From NCBI GenBank assembly GCA_946061495.1, contig CAMGSV010000042.1:1-14493 (forward strand): a DNA stretch of 14,493 nt, read 5' to 3'. Positions 14,279 to 14,493 of this stretch are shown here, piece by piece. The DNA comes from an uncultured Spirochaetales bacterium. GTDB taxonomy: Bacteria > Spirochaetota > Spirochaetia > Treponematales > Treponemataceae. The notes beneath the pieces were generated by a model. That model was not told the origin of the DNA. It saw nothing but the letters and a program-made list of their open reading frames with translations, and made no database searches. The position numbers and the translations under genes were made by a program. Each line of letters begins with the position of its first letter. The first letter of the stretch is position 1.

Positions 14279-14493
14279 CAATCGGCAAAGAGGGCATCGG
14301 AGATTGTGGAGAGCGACTCAGGGAGACGGGCGGAGACGAGCGTCTCGCATCCGGCGAAAGCATTACGGCCGACGGAGGCGACGGAATTGGGCAAGACGAT
14401 GGCGCGGAGGGACTTGCACTCCTCGAAAGCGCGGTCGCCTACCTCCTCGACGCCATCGGGAATCTCGCTTTGGGCGAGGGCGGAGCAAGAGCG
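14279..14493 (-). CDS. Fragment of a BspA-type leucine-rich-repeat protein (LRR_5)
   Basis: Read on the minus strand from the window end, this stretch encodes successive 23-residue repeats. Examples are IPDGVEEVGDRAFEECKSL, LPNSVASVGRNAFAGCETL and LPESLSTISDALFAD. The period and the pattern of P..V..VG..AF..C..L fit the LRR_5 or BspA class of surface proteins, which are frequent in treponemes and other host-associated anaerobes and act in adhesion. The fragment has neither start nor end. The repeat pattern breaks at about 14279-14281, where FAD would normally be followed by Cys but reads Trp. The frame then runs on through antisense clpA to a TGA at 14220-14218. GC is high, about 62% in one line. 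Confidence 0.8.

Noticed and set aside
14145..14363. Minus-strand open frame spanning the clpA/LRR join
   Set aside because: It is in a different frame from the LRR repeats and has a composition typical of a shadow frame.
14277..14493. Arg-rich continuation of the clpA reading frame as a real protein tail
   Set aside because: The frame is open only because it reads GC-rich LRR repeats in antisense. The minus strand gives ordered 23-residue repeats.

Overview
The window most likely comes from a motile, flagellated spirochaete, probably near Treponema. The evidence is a bacterial-type AspRS, a flagellar chaperone pair behind a sigma-28-like promoter, FtsH, a double-Cache chemoreceptor with a C-terminal tether, a large lipoprotein with a relaxed spirochaete-style lipobox, and a piece of a BspA-type leucine-rich-repeat protein. 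The placement rests on recalled similarity, not on a search. The core genes are GC-rich; one line inside aspS is about 70% GC. The coiled-coil gene at 5123-6853 is visibly poorer, with one line near 38%.

Layout. aspS (58-1878, +) converges on a flagellar pair on the minus strand, fliS (2450-2896) and a FlgN-like chaperone (1971-2444); a two-way terminator separates them. ftsH (3029-5026, +) diverges from fliS. It converges, again across a two-way terminator, on an unrecognised 576-residue coiled-coil protein (5123-6853, -), which follows a small ACT-domain protein (6864-7133, -) by 10 nt. Upstream of these on the minus strand is a dGTPase-like HD hydrolase (7237-8475). It is divergent from a large predicted lipoprotein (8645-11257, +). 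Then come a chemoreceptor (11388-13394, +), clpS (13537-13842, +) and the N-terminal part of clpA (from 13899, TTG start). At about 14276-14281 the clpA sequence stops abruptly and becomes an inverted fragment of a leucine-rich-repeat gene that runs off the window.

How the genes relate. FliS and the FlgN-like protein would chaperone flagellin and hook-associated proteins, and the chemoreceptor would feed the same motility system. FtsH, ClpS and ClpA belong to ATP-dependent proteolysis. AspRS and the dGTPase are housekeeping genes.

Most notable observations. (1) Five genes (aspS, ACT, dgt, lipoprotein, clpS) have a -10-like hexamer ending only 6-7 nt before the start codon and no Shine-Dalgarno sequence, which predicts leaderless mRNAs; the other genes have good Shine-Dalgarno sites. 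(2) A perfect 9-bp inverted repeat brackets the -10 element of the chemoreceptor promoter. (3) The orphan coiled-coil gene stands directly behind the ACT gene. (4) The clpA/LRR junction is either a rearrangement or an assembly chimera.

I saw no tRNA, rRNA, CRISPR array or insertion sequence.
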